Of a DNA stretch of 64,000 nucleotides, positions 20,581-28,182 are shown piece by piece. Under the pieces are notes generated by a model, which did not search any database, was not told the origin of the DNA, and saw only the letters and a list, made by a program, of their open reading frames with translations. The translations under genes and the position numbers were made by a program. Within the stretch, counting starts at the first letter, position 1; every line of letters starts with the position of its first letter. This stretch comes from Gemmatimonadaceae bacterium (GTDB lineage Bacteria > Gemmatimonadota > Gemmatimonadetes > Gemmatimonadales > Gemmatimonadaceae). The stretch lies in assembly GCA_020846935.1 (NCBI GenBank), contig JADLCY010000001.1:682001-746000 (forward strand), in the 5' to 3' direction.

Positions 20581-20907
20581 ATGGACATTGGCAAGCGAAT
20601 CGGCGAGATCCGGGGCCAAGTCGGCCTGAGCCAGTCTGGCCTCGCGCGCGCCGTCGGGACGTCGCAGTCGGCGATTTCGCAGATCGAAGCGGGGGAGCGG
20701 AACCCGTCCTTCGACATGCTGCGCCAGATCGCCAGGGCGCTCAACGTGTCGGTTGCACACCTCGTCGGCGGCGAAGTCGAGTCGCTCACGCCCGGAGAGC
20801 TGGCGCACTTCCGCAACTACCGCGGACTCTCGGACGAGGCGAAGAAGGAACTGGAGGACTTCGCCGCATACCTTCGGCAGAAGCAGAGCCGCAAGAGCGC
20901 GAAGTAG
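20581..20907 (+). CDS. XRE-family transcriptional regulator
   Basis: A 108-aa cytoplasmic DNA-binding protein. The lambda-repressor-type helix-turn-helix spans residues 5-60 (IGEIRGQVGLSQSGLARAVG, then SAISQIEAGERNPSFDMLRQIARAL), with a short Glu/Lys-rich helix at the end. The ATG follows GGAGG by eight bases. The stop is one base before the GTG of the ImmA/IrrE gene, so the two are a pair. In such pairs the peptidase usually cleaves the repressor to relieve repression. Its position between the two arms of the defence island, with inverted repeats upstream, suggests it controls the island. Confidence 0.88.
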   Translation: MDIGKRIGEIRGQVGLSQSGLARAVGTSQSAISQIEAGERNPSFDMLRQIARALNVSVAHLVGGEVESLTPGELAHFRNYRGLSDEAKKELEDFAAYLRQKQSRKSAK

Positions 20908-20908
20908 C

Positions 20909-21742
20909 GTGCCGCGGCGGCCGGGGGTGGGAGCGAACGGTCAGGAACGGAACGGACGGCGCGTCGCGCAGCTCTTCCGGCAGGCGCGCGGCCTCCTGGA
21001 CGTGCGCTGCTGCAACCTCGAAGCGATCCTGGCCGAGGATGACATCGACCTCGAGACGTCGAAGGTCGAGCATCCGGGGCACGCGGGGTGCCTGGTGCGG
21101 ACGAGTGGTAGTAGCGGCATCATGGTCCCGAGTGACCAGGTGGGCGGCCGGCGCCGCTTCACCATCGCGCACGAACTCGGGCATTTTCACATCCCGTCGC
21201 ACAAGGATGTCAACGGCTGGTGCACGGACTCTGACCTCCGCGCGTGGGAGGGTGGCCCTCAGCTGCTCGAATGGGAAGCGAACGACTTTGCGAGCGAGCT
21301 GCTCATGCCGGCGCGGCTCTTTGGCGAAGACGTGGACGCGCGCGCGATTTCGGTGGCCTCGGCGAAGGACCTGGCAAGCGCAGCGTGGTACGACGTGTCG
21401 ATACTCGCAGCGGCGCTGCGCATGGTCCACACCACGCGCCAGGCCGCGGCGCTCGTGGTGAGTGCGAATGGCCGCGTGAGCTGGACGGCTCGATCCAGCG
21501 GCTTCAAGCTCTATCTGCCGGGGAAAACAGACCGTTTGCACAGCGACACGCTCGCGTCGGCGGGGTACCGGTCCGACGAGTTCTCGGATGCGCCGTTGGC
21601 CGTGCCCCTCGCGTCATGGCTCGCACACGCGCGGCAAATGCGCGGTGAGCTGCTTGAGAGCACGTACCGGATCGACCGGCTGGAGCAGGTTGTTTCGCTA
21701 CTCTGGCACGTCGATGGTGACGGCGAGGCGAGCGACGGCTGA
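20909..21742 (+). CDS. ImmA/IrrE-family metallopeptidase
   Basis: A 277-aa zinc metallopeptidase-like protein. The HExxH motif is present in FTIAHELGHFHIP near residue 90, with a downstream glutamate in WEANDFASELLMP that fits the third zinc ligand of the ImmA/IrrE family. The C-terminal half has a mixed alpha/beta character. The GTG at 20909 starts one base after the XRE stop. By analogy to ImmA-ImmR pairs it is likely to cleave the adjacent XRE regulator on a stress or phage signal. This partner and the trigger are inferred. Confidence 0.88.
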   Translation: MPRRPGVGANGQERNGRRVAQLFRQARGLLDVRCCNLEAILAEDDIDLETSKVEHPGHAGCLVRTSGSSGIMVPSDQVGGRRRFTIAHELGHFHIPSHKDVNGWCTDSDLRAWEGGPQLLEWEANDFASELLMPARLFGEDVDARAISVASAKDLASAAWYDVSILAAALRMVHTTRQAAALVVSANGRVSWTARSSGFKLYLPGKTDRLHSDTLASAGYRSDEFSDAPLAVPLASWLAHARQMRGELLESTYRIDRLEQVVSLLWHVDGDGEASDG

Positions 21743-21805
21743 TTCCGCGGAGGAACAGCGCTTACCCGTGATCGCGAGCCGCACCAGCTCGAACGCGTTC
21801 CTCAG

Positions 21806-22204
21806 TCAGGTTTCGGAGCCACGGCGTGATGCCTTCCAGCCTTGCAGCGTAGGAAGCGCGTGGATCTCCCTGCCCTTGCGTCGATGAGCGACCCGCAGAT
21901 CGTGCAGGTTCCGAAGGTTGAGCCAGAACTCGGCGCTGGTGCCGAAGAAGCGGCCGAGGCGGAGGGCGGTGTCTCCTGTGATCGCGCGCGTTCCCTTGAG
22001 AACGCGGGTGATGCGGTTGGGGGGAACGGCGAGCTGACGCGCGAGCTCGGCAGCACTCATTCCGATGGCTTCGAGCTCTTCCGCGAGGTGCGCTCCGGGG
22101 TGGATCGGTGCGAGTGTTACGTTGCAGTCGGCCTCGGTCGGCTCCTGGTGCGCGGCTATCGGGTCGAGCACCGTCTCGTTACCGAGATGCTTGGACGGCC
22201 GCAC
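21806..22204 (-). CDS. HigA-family antitoxin / XRE regulator, no HigB partner seen
   Basis: A helix-turn-helix protein of the HigA (VapI) family, with IHPGAHLAEELEAIGMSAAELARQL, then RITRVLKGTRAITGDTALRLGRFFGTSAEFWLNLRNLHDL, the classic C-terminal signature. Starts at GTG 22204 or GTG 22171 are both possible; neither has a strong ribosome site. HigB normally lies directly upstream of HigA, but the upstream ORF (22179-22391) does not resemble it and no RelE-like frame is seen nearby. It is the last gene of the minus-strand defence operon and may act as a second regulator or a leftover antitoxin. Confidence 0.85.
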   Translation of the reverse strand: MRPSKHLGNETVLDPIAAHQEPTEADCNVTLAPIHPGAHLAEELEAIGMSAAELARQLAVPPNRITRVLKGTRAITGDTALRLGRFFGTSAEFWLNLRNLHDLRVAHRRKGREIHALPTLQGWKASRRGSET

Positions 22205-22391
22205 GGACAGGCGCGGACCCTGACTCCCTGAAGGGGCCCAGCTGACCCGTGGCCGTGAGAAACGCTCGCTCGTCCGGATCGCGAGGGGGCCGCGTCATGC
22301 CCGTGACGTCGGTGCGCGCCTGAAGCTCCCGGAGGCGCGCAATGCGCTCAGGCCACAGCAGCTCGAGGTTCGGCAGGCGGATGGTGTTCAT
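22179..22391 (-). CDS. Small hypothetical protein in the defence operon
   Basis: A 70-aa open frame from an ATG at 22391, lying between the nucleotidyltransferase and the HigA-like gene and overlapping the start of the latter by about 26 bases. The N-terminus (NLELLWPERIARLRELQAR) could form an amphipathic helix, while the C-terminus is low in structure (Pro, Arg, Ala rich). No strong ribosome site is visible. I recognise no family. Position in a tight operon is the main support. Confidence 0.35.
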   Translation of the reverse strand: MNTIRLPNLELLWPERIARLRELQARTDVTGMTRPPRDPDERAFLTATGQLGPFRESGSAPVRAAVQASR

Positions 22392-22416
22392 GTGCGATCG
22401 GTGCTCTTGCCTGAAG

Positions 22417-23088
22417 CTAACGCCCAAGGGCGTGCAATTGTTCCAGTAACGCCTGGAGGGCCTCCTCGGTCACGACCTTCCCGGCTGCAGCCATCCCCTC
22501 GAGGGCTTCGAAGGCGTCGACTGCGGACTCCCGTCGCAGCCGATCCCGGAGTGACGCGGTGTCCAGATCCTTCCCGAACGCGACGATCATCTCGATGGCC
22601 TGTTCGCCGTATGATGTGTGCTTCCAATGCTTGAAGCCCACCACGCGGTCCGAGAGCAGCACTTCCCTTACGACGATACGCAGCGGAAAAAGGCCGACGC
22701 GCACCAGCTGCGTAGGGTCCGACATCTCGAGCGATGGCACCTCCACGAACAGTTCGCCGCGTTTCCAGTGCCGGCCGGAGCGTTCGAAGCCGAGGCGGGC
22801 AAAGACGGGGTCGAGGCGGTCTCGCTGAGTCGGTCCGCGAAGCGCCTCGATCACGAGGTCGATGTCGCCGGACTTGAAGATGCCCGGTGCGTGCACTTCA
22901 ATGGCCGAACCGCCAACGAGCGTGACCTGCATTCCTGCGTCTTCGAACGCGCTGGCCACGATCGAGGTGATCATCGCGACCTGGCGCGCGTGGTCGACGG
23001 CATCGGCGGCCATGCCGCCTTCGAGCAACAGGTCGAGGGCGCTCCGTCGCGCGCTGTCGTCCGGAACCTGTTCGTCTCCGTTAGTCAT
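22417..23088 (-). CDS. Nucleotidyltransferase-like protein (AbiEii/MNT type)
   Basis: A 223-aa protein with the pol-beta nucleotidyltransferase signature: TLVGGSAIEVHA near residue 60 followed by FKSGDIDLVIEAL, where the aspartates of DID would bind metal. The C-terminal half is helical. Such enzymes act as toxins in AbiEii- or MNT-type systems by adding nucleotides to tRNA or to a partner protein, but no AbiEi or HEPN gene is seen here. The gene starts nine bases after the methylase stop and is co-transcribed with it, so it probably belongs to the defence system. Its substrate is unknown. Confidence 0.8.
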   Translation of the reverse strand: MTNGDEQVPDDSARRSALDLLLEGGMAADAVDHARQVAMITSIVASAFEDAGMQVTLVGGSAIEVHAPGIFKSGDIDLVIEALRGPTQRDRLDPVFARLGFERSGRHWKRGELFVEVPSLEMSDPTQLVRVGLFPLRIVVREVLLSDRVVGFKHWKHTSYGEQAIEMIVAFGKDLDTASLRDRLRRESAVDAFEALEGMAAAGKVVTEEALQALLEQLHALGR

Positions 23089-23097
23089 TGGCTGAGA

Positions 23098-26000
23098 CTA
23101 TCGCCGGCGGCGGCTCTTTGGCGGCGCGGCGTGCTGGCCAAACAGATCGGTCACGCCGTCGGTGGGCTTCTCCAGCTCGGTGCTGGATGTTGCGTGCGAT
23201 TCAATGGCCGTGGCCGCGGCGCTCGACGCGCCGCCGAGGAGCGCGTCGATGCGCTCGGCGTGCCGGGCGCACTCGTCCCACGATTCTTCCACGCCTTGCT
23301 CGAGTTGCCACGGGAAGAAGCGGGGACCGAGGCGGGAGGCAACAGGCTGGTGTTCCCGGGCGCGATCGTCGTGGCCGAGGCCGTAGTCGGCGAGGCGGAG
23401 GGTTTCGGGAAGCATCCATCCTTCGCCGTCGTTCTGGTTGAGGAATGCGTCGAGGCCGAGGCGTTGGAGGTCGTGGAAGGCGACCTGGGTGAGGACGGTG
23501 TGACGGAGTTCGGGGTCCTTGTCTTTGTCCACGCGCCAGAAGCCTTTCGGATCTACCGTCCGGGCAAACGTGTCGGAACCCAGGAAGTCTCGTGCCTGGT
23601 CACACTCGTTGAGTAGCCAACTCAGCGAGCTAACCTCGAGGCCATAGGTGTGAGCGGATAGTACCTCAACGATCACGCGCAGTCTCCTCCGCTCGTGGGG
23701 AGCAACGGCCCAGAGGCGGCGCCAAGCTTGATCTCGACGGTGCGAGACACTCCTCCAGGTCCGACTCCACCTTACATGGGGGAGGTTCAAGCGAGCCGAG
23801 ACTTCAGAGAGTAGCTGCGTCGCCGCCTCTCGGTTCGGGAGCGGATTCGCATCGAAGACGTGATAGTCAAGGTGGAGACCTCCCAAACGCGCCCGCATGA
23901 CGAAGTCAAACGGGAGGCTATTCAGCACAGCCACGAGTGCGAGGTCGCTCTCGGTACTTGAGGTCCAGAAGATCGCTGCGGTGTCGCCCGTGGGTACGTC
24001 TGACAACACGCTCGCGATCGTTGAACGCGCATTGGTAGCTGAACCAATCCGCATGTGAGAGACCTTTGTACCACTCGCGCGATCCGAACGTGCCGCGTAG
24101 TCATTCACCGCCATGAGGTACTGCGGCTCGATCACCTTGTTGTCCCACGGGATCTCCCGCCACACCGCCGTGCGTCCTTTCCCACGCACCCACCCCTTCT
24201 CACTGAAATCGAACTGGCCGATCATCCTCCCCTCGTACAAGGGCAGCGCCACGTCCCCGTCCGGCCCGATCCACATCCCGTACTCGTTAGGCCTGTACCC
24301 CTTCCGCTCCCACTCCTGCCGCGGCGGAAAGAGCTTGGAGTCGTTTGTCATATCGAACTCCCTTGTATACCTGATCCCCCACCCGTCCGGCCCCTCATCA
24401 CCCAGCAGCACCGAGTTCCGGTACATCTTCTCCAGCACGGCCAGGTCCCGCTCCGACCTAATCTCCAGAATCGCGCTCGACCGCGGGCTGAACTGCGCCA
24501 CCCGCTCCCGCGGATAGGCCAGCACGTGCCGCTCCGCCTCCTGCCAGTCCTCCACCGCGCGATGCATGAACGCCGTGCGAATGGCCGTGGTCTGCCCGCC
24601 CTTGCGCACGATGATCGGGTTGAACTTGAAGCGACTGTCGATGTCGAAGAGCTTCTGCCGGTTCTCGAACCCGAACAGCCACTCCCACCGATTGCGCTCC
24701 AGCAACAGCCGCCGCAGCTCCGTCGATCCCTTGTCGGTGTAGATCCCCGACGGCACGATGAAGCCGAGCACACCGTCGTCCCTCAGCAGGGCGCGCGCAG
24801 CCTCCACGAACATCTTGTAGGTGTTGATGTCCGCCGAGCCCTGGTGACGGTACGGATGCTCCTCGTCGGCATATCCGGCACGCGCCGAGCGCTGCGTGCG
24901 CCAGAACGTGTGCAGCGCCGCGCTATCTGTCGGGGATCGCGAGAGCGCAAACGCGGAATCGCCATCCTGCGCGTCGCCAAACGGGAACGCCACCGAGCGA
25001 TTCCACGTGGAGAACGACTTGAAGCGCGCCTTGTAGCCGATCCACGCCGCTTCGACGCGTGCGTCGCGCTCGAACATTGCCTGCTGGGCGGCGAGCGCCT
25101 GCTGCTTGCCGTACGTGCGATACAGTGGGTCGATGTTGGAGAAGTACTCCTTGGAGTTCGGCTTCTGGATCTCCCACGGCGGATTGCCGACCATCGCGTC
25201 AAAGCCCGAGCGCGGGTCCGTGAACACGTCCGGAAACTCCAGCTCCCAGTGAAAGAAGCGGTGTTCGCTGCGTACCGACCGCACGATCTCGCGCGTCGCG
25301 GCAGGCAGGTCGTGCAGGGTCAGTGGCGTGGGCACGTGAGCCAGCTGGTCTCCCGGCCAGAACCAGATGGCGCACCACGCGTCGAAGGCGTCGCGCAACT
25401 TCGCCAGCTCCGGGTTCTCGGCGATCTTGTGCCTGAACAGCTCCTCGCGCTCGCTCGATGCGTGGACCGGCAGGTCGTGCAGCTTGCGGAACACGGCGAG
25501 CGCGTTGTCGTGCACCGCGTGCGCGGCGGCCACGTCCTGCACCATCGCCGTGCGTAGCTGCGGCCCGCGCGCCTCGATCAGTTCGCGCATCTGGGGCTTG
25601 ATCACGTCGTCGCGCACGTCCTTCCACGCCTGGGTCCAGCGATCGCCCGAGCGCTTCACTTCGCCCTTCTTCTTGCCGCTCTTTGCCTCGTATTCGCGAT
25701 AGTGATGCACAAAGCGGTGGTCCTTGTCGCCGGCGTCGTCCCGCGCAAAGGCCATGACCGGATAGTCCTGAAAGCGGTCGAACCACGTGCCTACCAGCGC
25801 GTTGCCGCAACGCAGCTTGTGATCGAGAAAGCCGAAGGGCAGCCGCCGGTCCATGGTCTCGATCCAGAGCGCCATGCGCGCCAGCTCAACGGCCAGCGGG
25901 TCCATGTCCACTCCATAGATGCAGCGCTCCACCACGTGCCGCTTGAGCCGCGCGCGCAGGCGATCGTCGAAGTCCTCGTGCTCCAGCGGAAGCGGCACGG

Positions 26001-28182
26001 TTTCCTGCGTGGGGTGTTCGAGCGGCTGCCCGTCGGCCAGCTTGACGATGGCGCCATCGGCGCGCGCGTGCAGGCGGCCGTGTGCATGCAGGCTCTCCAC
26101 CAGCGCGTCGGTAACGTAGCGCAGCGATGACACGAGGAACGACCCGGACCCCATGGCCGGGTCACAGATCCTGAGCGCGAGGATCTCCTCGGGCGTCCGC
26201 GGCGCCCAGCGGGTCACCGTGGTCAGGCCCGTTGCGGCGTCGGTCTGTTGCTCGACGCTGGTGTAACACATCGGCTGCAGCGTGCGACGCACGGTGGGTA
26301 CGGCGAGCTGCGGCCGAGTGTAGAACGTGCCGGCACCTTTGCGCGTGCCGCCCCAGCGGACGAGGTACCATTGGCCGGGAAGCACCAGCCGGTAGAGCGA
26401 CTGGGCGCGCTGCCGTACTTCGCTGGCCCAGCGATCGCGCACCACCGGGTCCTGGTCGTTGCGCGGGTAGGGGACGAGCCTGGCCTCCTTCACTGCCTTC
26501 TCGGCCCAGATCGATGCACGCTCGCGGATCACTCGTGCGGTGTCGGCGGCGCCCGCGTCCGCGCCAGTCGGTTCCGCCTCGCTCTCGCTCGTGAGGGCCG
26601 CACCGTCGTCGGTGCCCGACGAGTCGCTGCCCTCGCTCCGGTCATCGGCCTCGTCACCCAACGCTCCATCGGCGGCTTCGTCGTCGTCACCCTCTTCGTC
26701 GGCCTCGCCCTGCCTGGCGCTCTTTCCCAACTTCCCGATGAGCTCTGCGAGCACCTTGGGCGCCATCTCCTGCTCCAGGCGCGACAGGGGCAGCGCCGGC
26801 TCATCGCCAAGCCTGAGAAACACGATCGCATCGTCAGGCGGCGCGCGATGCAACTCGAAGTCGAGCAGGCCCTCGTACAGGATGCCGATGTACTCCGACG
26901 ACAGGTCGGAGAAGTCGACGGGCGCGTTCACCCACGTGCTCGCTCGGCCCTGCCGGACCTTGACCTTACTGACGGTAAGCAGCTCGAGGATCTGGTGGAT
27001 GCAGTGGTCGGAGGGGGCGTTGGCTGGTGATTCGAACGCGGCGATGGCGCGCAACACGCCGTCGGCCGACGACGCATGACCAGGCTCGAAGAGGCCACCA
27101 CCGTATGCAGGAATGGGCAACGCTTCATGCGCCGATCCGCGACGAATGAGGTCGAACAGTCCAAGCATCCGCGGCCAGGCGCTGAACGAATGCCGCAGGC
27201 GCTCGGCGCGCCCGCCAGCGAGACGCGCGAGTTGCTCGCGCAGCCCCTGCAGCCCGTAGCATCCGTGGTAGATGGTGTTGTCGCGCGGGAGCAGGTCGCG
27301 CGCTTCGGCGAAGAGCACGACCACGCAGCGCATGACGAGGCGGGTGGCGGCAATGTACAGTTCGCGACGCGAGACCTGTTGCGGCCCGTTGCCGTCGACC
27401 GCGTCGAGCGCGGCTGCCGACTCCTGGATGAGGCGTTCGACCGCCTGCCGCACGCGTTCGCCGAGCGCGGCGGAGAGTTCGGCCTGGCCGCGTCGCGAGG
27501 CCAGGATGGCGGCAACGAGCGGCGGGTGTTCGCCTGCACGCGGTGGTTGGAGAGCCTGCGGCGACAGGAGCGTTCGGAGCGCGGTGAGCTGCGCGCCAGG
27601 CTCCCCTTCCTCGAACCAGAGATCGGTATCCCACTCGCACCACGCATCGTAGTCGGCGCCGGCGTGCACGAGGCGCCACTGGCGGCCGTTGGTGACCACG
27701 GCGACCGGCTGATTGAGGCGCCGGAGCCACTCGGTAACGCGCGAGACGGCGCGCCGTCCCCGTCCTCGCCCCAGCCGTTCTCCCGCGCCTGCGTGATCGG
27801 CGACGAACAGCGGCAGCACGAACTCCCTGTGGCTGTCGCTGGTGTCGGAGTCGACGAGTGCGTGCCACACGCGGCGCGGCTTGAGGGTCTCGCCGGTGAC
27901 GGCCTTGATCGACCAGCGCACGTCCACCTCGCTGCCTTTTGTCCACCACGACGGCTTGAGCTGCAAAACGTCTTCGAACACGAGGTCGAGCAGGGCGCCG
28001 AGCTGCTCGCCATTGTTTGTGCCAAGTCGCAGCAGGTCGCGCCGGAGTCGATCGGCGAGATGGCCCGGCAACGGCGCTGCCGTGGTAGGGAACGATTCGG
28101 CGATGCGCGCGGGGGCAATGAGCATGCCCCCGTGGACGAGCGATGCCCACCACGTTTCCGGATTCGGGGATGGGGACGTCAT
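23098..28182 (-). CDS. Large Eco57I/DrmMI-like adenine-specific DNA methylase
   Basis: A 1694-aa protein with the gamma-class N6-adenine methyltransferase motifs: motif I CDPAMGSGSF near residue 670 (SAM binding) and motif IV NPPW near residue 998 (catalysis). The N-terminal 450 residues include a segment (KAVTGETLKPRRVWHALVD, then PVAVVTNGRQWRL) shared with long Eco57I-like and DISARM-type methylases; I see no clear PD-(D/E)XK nuclease motif in it. A strongly acidic linker (about residues 485-540, runs of Asp/Glu) separates it from the methylase core. The C-terminal part has target-recognition-like segments. It overlaps the SNF2 helicase gene by ATGA. It likely marks self DNA or acts with the helicases on invading DNA. 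Confidence 0.87.
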   Translation of the reverse strand: MTSPSPNPETWWASLVHGGMLIAPARIAESFPTTAAPLPGHLADRLRRDLLRLGTNNGEQLGALLDLVFEDVLQLKPSWWTKGSEVDVRWSIKAVTGETLKPRRVWHALVDSDTSDSHREFVLPLFVADHAGAGERLGRGRGRRAVSRVTEWLRRLNQPVAVVTNGRQWRLVHAGADYDAWCEWDTDLWFEEGEPGAQLTALRTLLSPQALQPPRAGEHPPLVAAILASRRGQAELSAALGERVRQAVERLIQESAAALDAVDGNGPQQVSRRELYIAATRLVMRCVVVLFAEARDLLPRDNTIYHGCYGLQGLREQLARLAGGRAERLRHSFSAWPRMLGLFDLIRRGSAHEALPIPAYGGGLFEPGHASSADGVLRAIAAFESPANAPSDHCIHQILELLTVSKVKVRQGRASTWVNAPVDFSDLSSEYIGILYEGLLDFELHRAPPDDAIVFLRLGDEPALPLSRLEQEMAPKVLAELIGKLGKSARQGEADEEGDDDEAADGALGDEADDRSEGSDSSGTDDGAALTSESEAEPTGADAGAADTARVIRERASIWAEKAVKEARLVPYPRNDQDPVVRDRWASEVRQRAQSLYRLVLPGQWYLVRWGGTRKGAGTFYTRPQLAVPTVRRTLQPMCYTSVEQQTDAATGLTTVTRWAPRTPEEILALRICDPAMGSGSFLVSSLRYVTDALVESLHAHGRLHARADGAIVKLADGQPLEHPTQETVPLPLEHEDFDDRLRARLKRHVVERCIYGVDMDPLAVELARMALWIETMDRRLPFGFLDHKLRCGNALVGTWFDRFQDYPVMAFARDDAGDKDHRFVHHYREYEAKSGKKKGEVKRSGDRWTQAWKDVRDDVIKPQMRELIEARGPQLRTAMVQDVAAAHAVHDNALAVFRKLHDLPVHASSEREELFRHKIAENPELAKLRDAFDAWCAIWFWPGDQLAHVPTPLTLHDLPAATREIVRSVRSEHRFFHWELEFPDVFTDPRSGFDAMVGNPPWEIQKPNSKEYFSNIDPLYRTYGKQQALAAQQAMFERDARVEAAWIGYKARFKSFSTWNRSVAFPFGDAQDGDSAFALSRSPTDSAALHTFWRTQRSARAGYADEEHPYRHQGSADINTYKMFVEAARALLRDDGVLGFIVPSGIYTDKGSTELRRLLLERNRWEWLFGFENRQKLFDIDSRFKFNPIIVRKGGQTTAIRTAFMHRAVEDWQEAERHVLAYPRERVAQFSPRSSAILEIRSERDLAVLEKMYRNSVLLGDEGPDGWGIRYTREFDMTNDSKLFPPRQEWERKGYRPNEYGMWIGPDGDVALPLYEGRMIGQFDFSEKGWVRGKGRTAVWREIPWDNKVIEPQYLMAVNDYAARSDRASGTKVSHMRIGSATNARSTIASVLSDVPTGDTAAIFWTSSTESDLALVAVLNSLPFDFVMRARLGGLHLDYHVFDANPLPNREAATQLLSEVSARLNLPHVRWSRTWRSVSHRRDQAWRRLWAVAPHERRRLRVIVEVLSAHTYGLEVSSLSWLLNECDQARDFLGSDTFARTVDPKGFWRVDKDKDPELRHTVLTQVAFHDLQRLGLDAFLNQNDGEGWMLPETLRLADYGLGHDDRAREHQPVASRLGPRFFPWQLEQGVEESWDECARHAERIDALLGGASSAAATAIESHATSSTELEKPTDGVTDLFGQHAAPPKSRRRR

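Noticed and set aside
24055-25557. A 500-codon open frame opposite the methylase
   Set aside because: Antisense to the methylase motif region; Pro/Arg/Leu-rich shadow sequence.
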